NCBI RefSeq assembly: GCF_025725725.1
Contig: NZ_CP107020.1
Coordinates: 2,914,001 to 2,978,000, forward strand
Origin: Brachybacterium huguangmaarense
GTDB lineage: Bacteria; Actinomycetota; Actinomycetes; Actinomycetales; Dermabacteraceae
DNA length: 64,000 bases
Direction: 5' to 3'
Positions 1 to 9,827 of this stretch are shown here, piece after piece. The position numbers and the translations under genes were made by a program. The notes under the pieces were generated by a model. It was given only the letters and a program-made list of their open reading frames with translations, was not told where the DNA came from and made no database searches. Each line of letters opens with the position of its first letter. Position 1 is the first letter of the stretch.

Positions 1-68
1 GCACCCACGCCATCGTGCGCCCGGAGCCCTTCGCGACGAGGGACGCAGGTCCCGAAGATGCCCTCTGA
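1..68 (+). CDS. possible 3' end of a gene cut by the window edge
   Basis: Reading from base 3, an open frame runs from the window edge to a TGA at 66-68 and encodes about 21 residues ending in GPEDAL. The acidic, proline-containing tail looks like a real C-terminus and lies just before the next same-strand gene. No family can be recognised from so short a piece, and it could be chance in GC-rich DNA. Confidence 0.25.
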   Translation, partial: THAIVRPEPFATRDAGPEDAL

Positions 69-158
69 CCAGGCCTACCGTTGAAGACATCCGAGGAGAG
101 GTCCTCGCTATGCCGGGCGATCATCCCTCGCCCCCTTCATCCGGAAAGGCCACCCGCC

Positions 159-725
159 ATGTCCTCCACCACCGCCGCGACCCCGCGGTCCGCACACCCC
201 GCGACCACCGACTCGAGCCTGGACGTGCAGTCCCGTCTGGGCCGCACCCTCTTCGGCATCGTCCGCATCCTCGTCGGCTTCGAGTTCCTGTGGGCCTTCT
301 TCGACAAGCTGATCGGCCTCGGGTTCTCGACGCCGACCGAGAGGTCGTGGCTGAACGGCGGCTCCCCGACGGGCGGCTACCTCGGCGGCGTGGTCGCCCC
401 CGAGACCGGCAACCCGCTCGCCGGCTTCTTCAAGTTCTGGCTGGGCCTGGGCACCTTCACCGACGTCGTCTTCATGCTGGGCCTGCTCGGCGTGGGGCTG
501 ACCGTGACCCTCGGCTTCTGGTTCCGCTTCGGCGCCGTCGCGGGCGCGGCCATGATGCTGCTCATGTGGCTGGCCTCGTTCCCGATCGCGCCCAACCCGT
601 TCGTCGACTACCACCTCGTGGACCTGTTCCTGCTGCTGGCCCTCGCCGTCGTCGGCGCGGACCGCTGGCTGGGGCTGGGCACCATGTGGCGGCGGCTCGT
701 CGGCAATCGGGCGGTCATGATCTGA
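159..725 (+). CDS. DoxX-like integral membrane protein
   Basis: A 188-residue hydrophobic protein with about four membrane segments: near residues 27-50, in the middle (FTDVVFMLGLLGVGL), a third after it, and a last one before the basic C-terminus. The layout and the RILVGFEFLWAFFDK opening resemble the DoxX/DoxD family of small quinone-linked membrane proteins; the substrate is unknown. I chose the ATG at 159 because a GGAAAGG ribosome site lies about 10 nt upstream. An in-frame ATG at 81 would only add a low-complexity arginine/proline leader. The gene converges on prs across a strong hairpin and looks monocistronic. Confidence 0.7.
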   Translation: MSSTTAATPRSAHPATTDSSLDVQSRLGRTLFGIVRILVGFEFLWAFFDKLIGLGFSTPTERSWLNGGSPTGGYLGGVVAPETGNPLAGFFKFWLGLGTFTDVVFMLGLLGVGLTVTLGFWFRFGAVAGAAMMLLMWLASFPIAPNPFVDYHLVDLFLLLALAVVGADRWLGLGTMWRRLVGNRAVMI

Positions 726-739
726 CCCCGCCGCCCTCC

Positions 740-801
740 CTCGCACCGCACGCGAACGGCCCTCCCGGAACACCGGGAGGGCCGTTCGCGTGCGGTGCGA
801 G
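740..801. terminator. bidirectional hairpin terminator between doxX-like gene and prs
   Basis: A perfect 29-bp inverted repeat with an AACA loop: left arm 740-768, right arm 773-801. It fills the gap between two convergent stop codons (723-725 and 807-809). There is no U tract, as is common in high-GC actinobacteria, so its termination role is inferred from position and stability. Confidence 0.8.
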
Positions 802-806
802 GAGTC

Positions 807-1787
807 TCAGACCTGACCGTCGAAGAGGCTCGTGACCGAGCCGTCGTCGAAGACCGCGCGCACCGCGCGGGCGATGAGAGGGGCGATCGAGAGCTGGGTG
901 AGGTTCTCGAACTGCTTCTCGGGCGGCACCGGCAAGGTGTTGGTGCAGATGACCTCGGAGACGCCGCTCGAGCGCAGACGCTCGGTCGCGGGGTCGGAGA
1001 GGATCGGGTGGGTGGTCGCGACGACGACCTTCTTGGCGCCGTTGGCCTGGAGCGCCTCGACCGCCTGCATGATCGTGCCGGCGGTGTCGATCATGTCGTC
1101 GACGAGCACGCACGTGCGGCCGGAGACCTCGCCGATCACGCGCTTGGCCACCGCCTGGTTGGGCTTCTTGGGATCGCGCGACTTGTGGATGAACGCGAGC
1201 CCGATGCCGCCCAGGCGCTTGGCCCACTGCTCGGCGACGCGGATGCGGCCCGCGTCCGGCGAGACGACGACGAGGTCCTCCTCGCCGTACTTGCGCTCGA
1301 CGTAGTCGGCGAGGATCGGCAGGGCCATCAGATGGTCGACGGGGCGGTCGAAGTAGCCCTGGACCTGCGGGGCGTGCAGGTCCACCGAGATCAGGCGGTC
1401 GATGCCCGCCGTCTGGTAGAGGTCGGCGACCAGGCGGGCCGAGATGGGCTCGCGGCCCAGGTGCTTCTTGTCCTGACGGGCGTAGGGGAAGCTCGGGGCG
1501 ATCGCCGTGATGCGCTTGGCCGACGCCCGCTTGAGGGCGTCGATCATGATCAGGTGCTCCATCAGCCAGGTGTTGATCGGAGCGGGGTGGGACTGCAGGA
1601 CGAACGCATCGGCGCCGCGCACCGACTCGCCGTAGCGCACGTAGATCTCACCGTTGGCGAAGTCCCAGGCGTCGACGGGGAGCACCTCGACGCCGAGCTC
1701 CTCGGAGACCTCCTGCGCGAGCACGGGGTGGGCGCGTCCCGAGGCCAGGACCAGCCGCTTCTCCCCCGCCTTGACGATTCCGCTCAT
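807..1787 (-). CDS. prs: ribose-phosphate pyrophosphokinase
   Basis: Makes phosphoribosyl pyrophosphate from ribose 5-phosphate and ATP, the entry to purine, pyrimidine, histidine, tryptophan and NAD synthesis; cytosolic hexamer. The 326 residues are full length for the family. Visible hallmarks are FANGEIYVRYGESVRG near the N-terminus, the catalytic loop YARQDKKHLGREPISA near residue 100, the SVDLHAPQVQGYFD metal-binding stretch, and the PRPP loop VLVDDMIDTAGT near residue 230. Its start overlaps the glmU stop by 4 nt (ATGA), so the two are translationally coupled, as in many actinobacteria. Confidence 0.97.
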   Translation of the reverse strand: MSGIVKAGEKRLVLASGRAHPVLAQEVSEELGVEVLPVDAWDFANGEIYVRYGESVRGADAFVLQSHPAPINTWLMEHLIMIDALKRASAKRITAIAPSFPYARQDKKHLGREPISARLVADLYQTAGIDRLISVDLHAPQVQGYFDRPVDHLMALPILADYVERKYGEEDLVVVSPDAGRIRVAEQWAKRLGGIGLAFIHKSRDPKKPNQAVAKRVIGEVSGRTCVLVDDMIDTAGTIMQAVEALQANGAKKVVVATTHPILSDPATERLRSSGVSEVICTNTLPVPPEKQFENLTQLSIAPLIARAVRAVFDDGSVTSLFDGQV

Positions 1788-3277
1788 CGGTTCTCCTGCT
1801 CCTCGCTGCGATCCCTGCTCTGCGGTTCCTGCGTCTCGCCGGCGGCGCTGCGGGCCTGCGCGGCCTTCGCGGCCTCAGCTGCCTTCGTGCCCCCGCGACG
1901 ACGCTCGGTCCATCCTTCCATGTTCCGCTGGCTCGCGGCGCTCACAGCCAGGGCGCCCGGCGGGACGTCCTTGCGGACCACCGTGCCGGCGCCGGTCGAG
2001 GCGCCGTCGCCGATCTCGACGGGCGCCACGAGCACGCTGTCGGACCCGACGCGCACGTGCTTGCCCACGCGCGAGCGGTGCTTGGTCACGCCGTCGTAGT
2101 TGGCGAAGATCGTGGCGGCGCCGATGTTGGTGCCCTCGCCGATCTCGGCGTCGCCCACATAGCTGAGATGGGGGACCTTGGCGCCGGGGCCGATGTCGGC
2201 GTTCTTCGTCTCGCAGAAGCCGCCGATCTTGCCACCGGCGCCGAGCACGGTGCCCGGGCGCAGGTAGGTGAAGGGGCCCACGGTCGCCTCGTCCCCGATC
2301 TCGGCGAGCAGCGCCTGGGTCCGCACCACCGAGGCGCCGCGGCCCACGACCGTGTCGCGCAGCGTCGAGTCGGGACCGATCTCGGCCTCGGCCGCGATGT
2401 CGGTCGCGCCCTGGAGCTGCACGCCGGGCTGGATCACGGTGTCCTGGCCGATCGTGACGTCGGCGTCGATGTAGGTCGCGGCGGGGTCGACGATCGTGAC
2501 GCCGGCCCGCATGTGGCGCTCGTTGATGCGCCGGCGCATCTCGGCGCCGAGCTGGGCGAGCTGGACGCGGTCGTTGGCGCCCTCGACGAGGATCGGGTCG
2601 TCGGTGACGACGGCACGCACGGCCCCGCCGTCGCCGCGCGCGATCGCGAGCACGTCGGTCAGGTACATCTCGCCCTGCGCGTTGTCGGTGCCGATGCGCT
2701 CGAGCGCCGAGCGCAGCACGGCGAGGTCGAAGGCGTAGATGCCGGAGTTGACCTCGTCGATCGTCCGCTGCTCGGAGGTCGCGTCCTTGTGCTCGACGAT
2801 CCCGAGCACCTCGCGGCCCTCCTCGTCCCGCACGATGCGGCCGTAGCCGGTGGGGTCGGGCACGCGCGCCGTGAGCACGGTGACGGCGTTGCCGCTCTCC
2901 TCGTGCTCGGTCACGAGGGCGCCGAGGGCCTCGGCGTCCAGCAGCGGCACGTCACCGTAGGTGACCACGACGGTTCCGCCGTCCGCGTCGACCTGCTCGA
3001 GCCCGCACTGCACGGCACGTCCCGTGCCGGGCACGTCGTCCTGGTCGGCGATGAGCGCGTACGGGGCGTGCTCGCCGAGATGCTCGACCACGAGGTCGCG
3101 CTGGTGGCGCACGACCACGACGAGACGCTGGGGGTCGAGCCCGGCGGCGGCGGTCACCGCGTGCATCAGCAGGGAGCGCCCGCAGATGGGGTGCAGGACC
3201 TTGGGGATCGCGGACTTCATGCGTGTGCCGGCGCCGGCGGCGAGCACGACGACGGCCTGGGGTGCGTGGGCGTTCAA
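1784..3277 (-). CDS. glmU: bifunctional GlmU: GlcN-1-P acetyltransferase / UDP-GlcNAc pyrophosphorylase
   Basis: Catalyses the last two steps to UDP-GlcNAc, the precursor of peptidoglycan. The N-terminal uridyltransferase half begins VVLAAGAGTRMKSAIPKVLH. The C-terminal half is a left-handed beta-helix with repeated hexapeptides (VEIGDGASTGAGTVV) and the FANYDGVTKHRS acetyltransferase stretch. At 497 residues it carries a charged, alanine-rich tail beyond the helix, common in actinobacterial GlmU. The chosen start is a TTG codon (plus-strand CAA 3275-3277) preceded by GAGGAG about 8 nt upstream. It is followed by prs and preceded by tRNA-Gln on the same strand. Confidence 0.96.
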   Translation of the reverse strand: MNAHAPQAVVVLAAGAGTRMKSAIPKVLHPICGRSLLMHAVTAAAGLDPQRLVVVVRHQRDLVVEHLGEHAPYALIADQDDVPGTGRAVQCGLEQVDADGGTVVVTYGDVPLLDAEALGALVTEHEESGNAVTVLTARVPDPTGYGRIVRDEEGREVLGIVEHKDATSEQRTIDEVNSGIYAFDLAVLRSALERIGTDNAQGEMYLTDVLAIARGDGGAVRAVVTDDPILVEGANDRVQLAQLGAEMRRRINERHMRAGVTIVDPAATYIDADVTIGQDTVIQPGVQLQGATDIAAEAEIGPDSTLRDTVVGRGASVVRTQALLAEIGDEATVGPFTYLRPGTVLGAGGKIGGFCETKNADIGPGAKVPHLSYVGDAEIGEGTNIGAATIFANYDGVTKHRSRVGKHVRVGSDSVLVAPVEIGDGASTGAGTVVRKDVPPGALAVSAASQRNMEGWTERRRGGTKAAEAAKAAQARSAAGETQEPQSRDRSEEQENR

Positions 3278-3323
3278 GCGGGTGCTCCTCGTCTCGGGGG
3301 GTGCCGCGCGACGGGCGGCCGGG

Positions 3324-3395
3324 TTCCGCCATCAGGACTCGAACCTGAAACTTCAGAACCAAAATCTGAGGTGTTGCCGATTACACCATGGCGGA
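3324..3395 (-). tRNA. tRNA-Gln (anticodon TTG)
   Basis: On the minus strand the 7-bp acceptor arm TCCGCCA pairs with TGGCGGA, followed by discriminator A. The anticodon loop reads ATTTTGG within CAGATTTTGGTTCTG, giving TTG, and the T arm contains GGTTCGAGTCC. CCA is not encoded. It lies 46 nt upstream of glmU on the same strand. Confidence 0.95.
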
Positions 3396-3452
3396 TCAGC
3401 CCTCGCGGGCGCAGAGGAATCCTACCGGTGGACGTGTGCCAGACTCGGAGCC

Positions 3453-4088
3453 ATGGCAGAACGGGCGGGCAGGACGCGCGCGGCGCGCATGACCGGCCGT
3501 GAGCGCCGCGAGCAACTGGTCTCCGTGGGCCGCTCCTTGTTCGCCGAGAAGGGGTTCGACGCCACGAGCGTCGAGGAGGTCGCGGCGCGCGCGAAGGTCT
3601 CCAAACCCGTCGTGTACGAGCACTTCGGCGGCAAGGAGGGGCTGTACGCCGTCGTCGTCGACCGCGAGACGGCCTGCCTGCTGGGGGCCCTCGAGACCGC
3701 GCTCGACGACCCGCGTCAGCATCCGCGGGTGCTCATGGAGCGCGCCGCGCTCGCGTTCCTCACCTACATCGACACCCATGAGGACGGCTTCCGGATCCTC
3801 GTGCGCGACTCCCCCGCCACCCACGCCTCCGGCACCTACTCGTCACTCCTGGGGGACGTCGCCGCCACGGTCGAGGGGATCCTCGCCGGCCAGCTGCGGA
3901 TCCGCGGCTACAAGCCCTCGGACGCGGCGCTGTACGCGCAGATGCTCGTGGGCATGGTCGCCTACACGGGCCAGTGGTGGCTCGAGACGCGCACCCCCTC
4001 CAAGGAGCAGGTCGCGGCGCGCATGGTCAACCTCTCCTGGTTCGGCCTGGGCGCGCTCGAGCGGACACCCGAGCTGCGCGGACGCTGA
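3453..4088 (+). CDS. TetR/AcrR-family transcriptional regulator
   Basis: 211 residues. The N-terminal helix-turn-helix is clear: RRSLFAEKGFDATSVEEVAAR followed by AKVSKPVVYEHFGGKEGLYA. The C-terminal ligand domain is alpha-helical and resembles the TetR_C group that includes actinobacterial lipid or stress regulators. I chose the ATG at 3453, where a weak -10-like CAGACT lies 7 nt upstream; an ATG at 3489 (MTGRERR) is the alternative. The target is unknown. The neighbours (MarR, ABC-F) suggest stress or resistance control, but only by proximity. Confidence 0.88.
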   Translation: MAERAGRTRAARMTGRERREQLVSVGRSLFAEKGFDATSVEEVAARAKVSKPVVYEHFGGKEGLYAVVVDRETACLLGALETALDDPRQHPRVLMERAALAFLTYIDTHEDGFRILVRDSPATHASGTYSSLLGDVAATVEGILAGQLRIRGYKPSDAALYAQMLVGMVAYTGQWWLETRTPSKEQVAARMVNLSWFGLGALERTPELRGR

Positions 4089-4153
4089 GCTCCGGTTCCG
4101 GGGCGGGGCGGCGTGGGGATCGTCACGCCCGCGGCGCGCGCCCCGTCACCTCC

Positions 4154-4159
4154 TAGACT
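4154..4159 (+). promoter_or_regulatory. -10 element of a probably leaderless marR transcript
   Basis: TAGACT followed by 6 nt and then the ATG at 4166. There is no ribosome-binding site upstream of that ATG. Confidence 0.5.
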
Positions 4160-4165
4160 TGGCCC

Positions 4166-4678
4166 ATGCCCGATGCCGCTCCCGGAACCGACGAGGTCGA
4201 TCGCATCGTCGCCGGCTGGGCGGCGGCGCGGCCCGACCTCGACACCGCTCCCCTGTCGGTGCTCTCACGCGTCTCCCGCCTCGCACGCCACCTCGAGACG
4301 GCCCGCCGGGAGGCGTTCGCCTCCTCGGGCGTCGAGGGATGGGAGTTCGACGTGCTGTCGGCCCTGCGCCGCGCGGGCGACGAGCCCGTCTCGGCCGGAG
4401 CCCTCATGCACCAGACCCTCGTGACCTCGGGGACCATGACGACACGGATCGACAAGCTCGTCGCGCGGGGCCTCGTGACCCGCAGCCGCGATCCGCAGGA
4501 CCGACGCGCGGTGCGGATCGCGCTCGAGCCCGCGGGCGTCACCGCGGTCGACGCCGCGATGGAGCATCTGCTGGCCTCCGAGGCGCAGCTGCTCGCGGCC
4601 CTGCCGCCCGAGACCCGCGAGGCCCTCGCCTCGACCCTGCGCGACCTCCTCGTCTCCTTCGAGCCCGCCCGGGACTGA
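4166..4678 (+). CDS. MarR-family transcriptional regulator
   Basis: 170 residues with the winged helix of MarR proteins: WEFDVLSALRRAGDEPVSAGAL for the first helices, then LVTSGTMTTRIDKLVARGLV as recognition helix and RSRDPQDRRAVRIALEP as the wing. Members act as dimers that repress efflux or stress genes until a ligand or oxidation releases them. The transcript is probably leaderless. The ABC-F gene starts 28 nt downstream and could be co-transcribed, which would fit an antibiotic-response role, but no operator palindrome is visible. Confidence 0.88.
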   Translation: MPDAAPGTDEVDRIVAGWAAARPDLDTAPLSVLSRVSRLARHLETARREAFASSGVEGWEFDVLSALRRAGDEPVSAGALMHQTLVTSGTMTTRIDKLVARGLVTRSRDPQDRRAVRIALEPAGVTAVDAAMEHLLASEAQLLAALPPETREALASTLRDLLVSFEPARD

Positions 4679-4706
4679 CCCGGGCTGAAAGGCACACCCC
4701 ACCTCC

Positions 4707-6554
<1,848 letters not shown>

Positions 6555-6622
6555 GGTCCGCGCGGCCGAGATCGCCAGGTCGGCGCACTCGACGCGCGGT
6601 GCCTGTCGGTCTGGCTCTGACC

Positions 6623-6685
6623 CATCGAGATCGCCTTTTCGGGTGGAATTCGGCGAGAATTCCGCCCGAAAAGGTGATCTCGATG
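6623..6685 (+). terminator. 29-bp hairpin downstream of the ABC-F gene
   Basis: Left arm 6623-6651, 5-nt loop GGCGA, right arm 6657-6685. The two positions that break perfect symmetry become G-U pairs only if the plus strand is transcribed. That fits an RNA made from the ABC-F side, so I read it as its terminator. It has no U tract and could instead be a dispersed palindromic repeat. Confidence 0.55.
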
Positions 6686-6732
6686 CAACGCCCGCCAGCG
6701 CCGCGCGAGGCGGCTTCGCGCGTGGCCCTCAG

Positions 6733-6766
<34 letters not shown>

Positions 6767-6768
6767 CG

Positions 6769-7698
6769 TCATCCGGCGTCCGCGACCGCGAGGTCTAAGT
6801 CCTCGGCGACGAGGGCGGCGTTCACGGCGCCGCCCGTGAACGCGCCGGCGCCGATCGAGATGGGCACGTTCGCGCCCGGGTTCACGACGTTGCCGATGGC
6901 CCACACGCGCGGGTGGCTCGTCGCGCCCATCGGGCTCACCTCGAGGAACGAGCCGAACGGGGTCTCGTTCCGTGCCAGGTCGAGAGGAGCCAGGAATTCG
7001 TCGTGCGGGCGCGGCGTGGCCGCCGTGAAGATGGCGTCGAGCGGGACCTCCTGGCCGCTGCCCAGCCGCACCCCGGTGATCTGCGGGGCATCGCCGAGGA
7101 TCTCGGCGACCGGCTCGGTGACGAACTCGACGCCGCGCGAGCGCAGGCGGCGCGTGACGTCGGGGCCGAGCAGATCGGGGTCGGCGAGCACCGTGACCCG
7201 ATCGCTCCACTGACGGATGAGCTCGGCCTGGTGCAGGCCGAGCGGCGAGTGCACGAGCACGCCGAGGCACTGGTCGCGCACCTCCCAGCCGTGGCAGTAC
7301 GGGCAGTGCAGGACGGTGCTGCCCCATCGTTCGGCGAGCCCGGGGATGTCGGGGAGCTCGTCGGTCAGACCGGTCGCGACGACGAGCGCGCGGGCCGAGC
7401 GGACCGTGCCGTCGACGGCGACGACCTCGAGGACGCCCTCGTGCTCCTGGACGCGGTCGATCCTGCCCTCGACGAGCTCCACGCCGTACTCCGCGGCCTC
7501 GGCGCGCCCTCGCGCCAGCAGGTCGCGCGGAGCGACGCCCTCCTGCCCCAGCACGCCGTGCATGTGCTCGGCGAAGCGGTTGCGCGGGCTCCCCGCGTCG
7601 ATCACGAGCACTCGACGCCGCGAGCGGCCCAGCATGAGGGCGGCGGACAGGCCGGCGGCGCCGCCGCCGGCCACGATGACATCCCAGTTCTTCTCCAT
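6769..7698 (-). CDS. thioredoxin-reductase-like FAD/NAD(P) oxidoreductase
   Basis: 309 residues. FAD-binding GGGAAGLSAA at 11-20, a second strand VLVIDAGSPRNRFAEHMHG, and a redox pair CPYC at 132-135 in HCPYCHGWEVRDQ, the TrxR position. ALVVATGLTDELPDIPG and WAIGNVVNPGANVPISIGAG complete the fold. I chose the ATG at 7698 because residues before it are non-conserved. Close relatives are often the N-terminal half of actinobacterial oxidoreductase/methyltransferase fusions; here the half stands alone. It is divergent from an XRE-cupin regulator across 73 nt, so that protein probably controls it. The electron acceptor is not predictable. Confidence 0.85.
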   Translation of the reverse strand: MEKNWDVIVAGGGAAGLSAALMLGRSRRRVLVIDAGSPRNRFAEHMHGVLGQEGVAPRDLLARGRAEAAEYGVELVEGRIDRVQEHEGVLEVVAVDGTVRSARALVVATGLTDELPDIPGLAERWGSTVLHCPYCHGWEVRDQCLGVLVHSPLGLHQAELIRQWSDRVTVLADPDLLGPDVTRRLRSRGVEFVTEPVAEILGDAPQITGVRLGSGQEVPLDAIFTAATPRPHDEFLAPLDLARNETPFGSFLEVSPMGATSHPRVWAIGNVVNPGANVPISIGAGAFTGGAVNAALVAEDLDLAVADAG

Positions 7699-7771
7699 GG
7701 CCCCAGCGTGGGGTGCACAATGAGAGAAGAGCAAACATGTTTGCGGAATCGGCAAGGAGTGCGGAGGGGCC

Positions 7772-8326
7772 ATGCGGGACGAGCTGGAGCAGGTGGGGCC
7801 GCGGCTGCGCGCGGCACGACAGGAGCGCGGGCTGACCCTCGAGGAGCTCGCGACCGCCGCCCAGATGTCGGCGAGCACGCTGTCGCGCCTCGAGTCGGGT
7901 AAACGGCAGGCGACGCTCGAGCTGCTGCTCCCGCTCACCCGCCGCCTCGGTCTGCGCCTGGACGACCTCGTGCGCCCGGAGAGCCCGGACCCTCGCGTGC
8001 GACGCCGCGTGATCCGCCGGGAGGGGCTGGTCATCACGCCGCTCGCCCCTGAGGACGCCCCCGTCCTCACCTACCGGATCACGTATCCGCCCTCGTCCAT
8101 CCTGCCCGCCCTGCGCGTGCACGACGGCTACGAGTGGCTGTACATCCTGACGGGCAGGCTGCGCCTGCGGCTCGGCGCCCAGGATCTGATCCTCACGCGC
8201 GGCGAGGCGGCCGAGTTCGACACGCGCGAGCCCCACGCGATGTCCGCCGCGGGCGGCCGTCCGGCCCAGGTGATCAGCATCTTCAACCGCGAGGGCGCCC
8301 GCATGCACACGCACACCTCGGAGTGA
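7772..8326 (+). CDS. XRE-family regulator with C-terminal cupin domain
   Basis: 184 residues. The N-terminal helix-turn-helix is LRAARQERGLTLEELA followed by MSASTLSRLESGKRQATLE. The C-terminal cupin barrel is visible as VHDGYEWLYILTGRLRLRLG and GEAAEFDTREPHAM, which should bind a small ligand or metal. This architecture is typical of small-molecule-responsive repressors or activators. It starts 73 nt from the divergent oxidoreductase, so a shared control region is likely. A second, frameshifted copy of the same family lies at 9828-10426. Confidence 0.88.
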   Translation: MRDELEQVGPRLRAARQERGLTLEELATAAQMSASTLSRLESGKRQATLELLLPLTRRLGLRLDDLVRPESPDPRVRRRVIRREGLVITPLAPEDAPVLTYRITYPPSSILPALRVHDGYEWLYILTGRLRLRLGAQDLILTRGEAAEFDTREPHAMSAAGGRPAQVISIFNREGARMHTHTSE

Positions 8327-8348
8327 GCGGCCGTGCCGGGCCGGCGAT

Positions 8349-9053
8349 CTAGGGTCCCGTTCGGCCCTCACGCTTCAGCGACACCTCGAGCCCGTCGAGC
8401 ACCGTCTCGACGGCGCTGCGGTAGTACGCGTGGCGCGCACGCAGGGCCTCGCGACCGCCTTCGGCGAGCGGCCGGATGAACTCGCTGCCCAGGGACCGCA
8501 CGTCCGCGGACGCCGTCGGCATCCGCGAGAACTCCTCCATCATCGTCGCGTGATCCCGCGGTCCGTCGCCCTCGTGCTGCAGACGGTCGTCGCCGATCGA
8601 GACGGTGAGCATCGCCGTGTTGAGGAGGATCGCGTACGCGAGCTCCGACCGCGCCTCGAAGCCGGCGCGACGCAGGACCGCGAGGCCGGCCTCGAGCGTC
8701 GGCAGCACCGCGGGCACCGTCGGGCCGTGCATGAGCATCCACTTCGCGACTCCCGGGTACTGCTCCATGAGGGGGCCGACGGCCAGGAGCAGCTCCCCGA
8801 ACCACTCGCGCCAGTCGAGCCGGGACGACGGCAGCACGATTATGCCGAGCACGTGCTCGGCGACCCGTCGGCACAGCAGGTCCTTGCCTCCGACGTGGTG
8901 GTAGATCACCGACGGCGCGACGCCGAGCCGGCCCGCGAGGTCGCGGATCGACCAGCTGAACAGGTGCGACTCGCGCGTCAGCTCGATCGCCGCGTCGATC
9001 ACCCGGTCGGGCGTGAGCCCGACGTGGAACGGTGCCGCACCTGCCTTCTCCAT
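8349..9053 (-). CDS. TetR-family transcriptional regulator
   Basis: 234 residues from the ATG at 9053, which follows a strong AAGGAGGA site. The helix-turn-helix is IRDLAGRLGVAPSVIYHHVG then GKDLLCRRVAEHVL; the C-terminal helices carry no recognisable ligand signature beyond the general TetR_C fold. It is convergent with the XRE-cupin gene and divergent from the methyltransferase at 9206. Its target could be the downstream methyltransferase/XRE unit, but no palindrome is seen in the short gap. Confidence 0.85.
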   Translation of the reverse strand: MEKAGAAPFHVGLTPDRVIDAAIELTRESHLFSWSIRDLAGRLGVAPSVIYHHVGGKDLLCRRVAEHVLGIIVLPSSRLDWREWFGELLLAVGPLMEQYPGVAKWMLMHGPTVPAVLPTLEAGLAVLRRAGFEARSELAYAILLNTAMLTVSIGDDRLQHEGDGPRDHATMMEEFSRMPTASADVRSLGSEFIRPLAEGGREALRARHAYYRSAVETVLDGLEVSLKREGRTGP

Positions 9054-9205
9054 CCATTCCTCCTTCTCCGCCTGCGGCCTGCAGCCCCGCGGCGCACGCG
9101 GGGGGCCGTCCTGCTCCGCACCGCGATTAGAACACCGTTCATCCGAGCGCCGAGCGGTTCTGGGACGGCTTCCATGCGACGCACGCGCACCCCGAGCCGG
9201 GTCCC

Positions 9206-9784
9206 GTGAACCGCCATCTCGTCTCCGAGGTCGACGGGCTCGAGCCCGGCACCGCCCTGGACCTGGGGTGCGCGGACGGGGCGGACGCGATCTGGCTCGC
9301 CGCACACGGCTGGGAGGTCACCGCCGTGGACGTCGCCGCACCGGCGCTCGATCGGGCGCGCGACCATGCGGTGCGCCGCGGCCTCGCCGATCGGATCCGC
9401 TGGACACGGTGCGACCTCGCCGCCGACTTCCCCTCCGGAGCCTTCGACCTGGTCTCGGCGCAGTTCCTGCACTCTCCCGTCGCCCTGCCCGGCGAGCGCG
9501 AGCGGATCCTGCGCCGGTCCGCCCGGGCGGTCGCGCCGGGAGGCCACCTGCTCGTGGTCTCCCACTGGAGGGTGCCGCCCTGGCACCCGCCCATGCCCGA
9601 CCCGGGCCATCCCGTGAACCTCACGCTCCAGAGCCCGGCCGAGAACCGCGCCGCACTCCGTCTGGCCGACGGCGACTGGGAGGTCGTGCGCGACGCGCTC
9701 GTCGGGGTCTACCTGGTCGGGCCCGACGGCCGACGCGGACGCCGCGAGGACCACGTCCTGCACGTGCGCCGGCTCGAGGGATGA
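9206..9784 (+). CDS. class I SAM-dependent methyltransferase, start uncertain
   Basis: 192 residues from a GTG. SAM motif I is TALDLGCADGADAIWLA, followed by VTAVDVAAPALDRA, and FDLVSAQFLHSP is the motif IV region. The family usually opens with a conserved stretch like ERFWDGFHATH. That stretch is encoded in frame upstream (9152-9184), but no ATG, GTG, TTG or CTG exists between it and the in-frame TAG at 9128-9130. So either an atypical start is used or the 5' end has been lost. The protein resembles the C-terminal half of the oxidoreductase/methyltransferase fusions known in actinobacteria. A frameshifted XRE-cupin gene follows 43 nt downstream. Confidence 0.7.
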   Translation: MNRHLVSEVDGLEPGTALDLGCADGADAIWLAAHGWEVTAVDVAAPALDRARDHAVRRGLADRIRWTRCDLAADFPSGAFDLVSAQFLHSPVALPGERERILRRSARAVAPGGHLLVVSHWRVPPWHPPMPDPGHPVNLTLQSPAENRAALRLADGDWEVVRDALVGVYLVGPDGRRGRREDHVLHVRRLEG

Positions 9785-9827
9785 GCACGCCCCGGCGTCG
9801 CGCGGGCGCTCCTGACGGTGCCGTCGC

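Noticed and set aside
2057-3502. 481-codon open frame on the strand opposite glmU
   Set aside because: It is a shadow of glmU, with Asp/Val/Gly/His-biased composition and no conserved motif.
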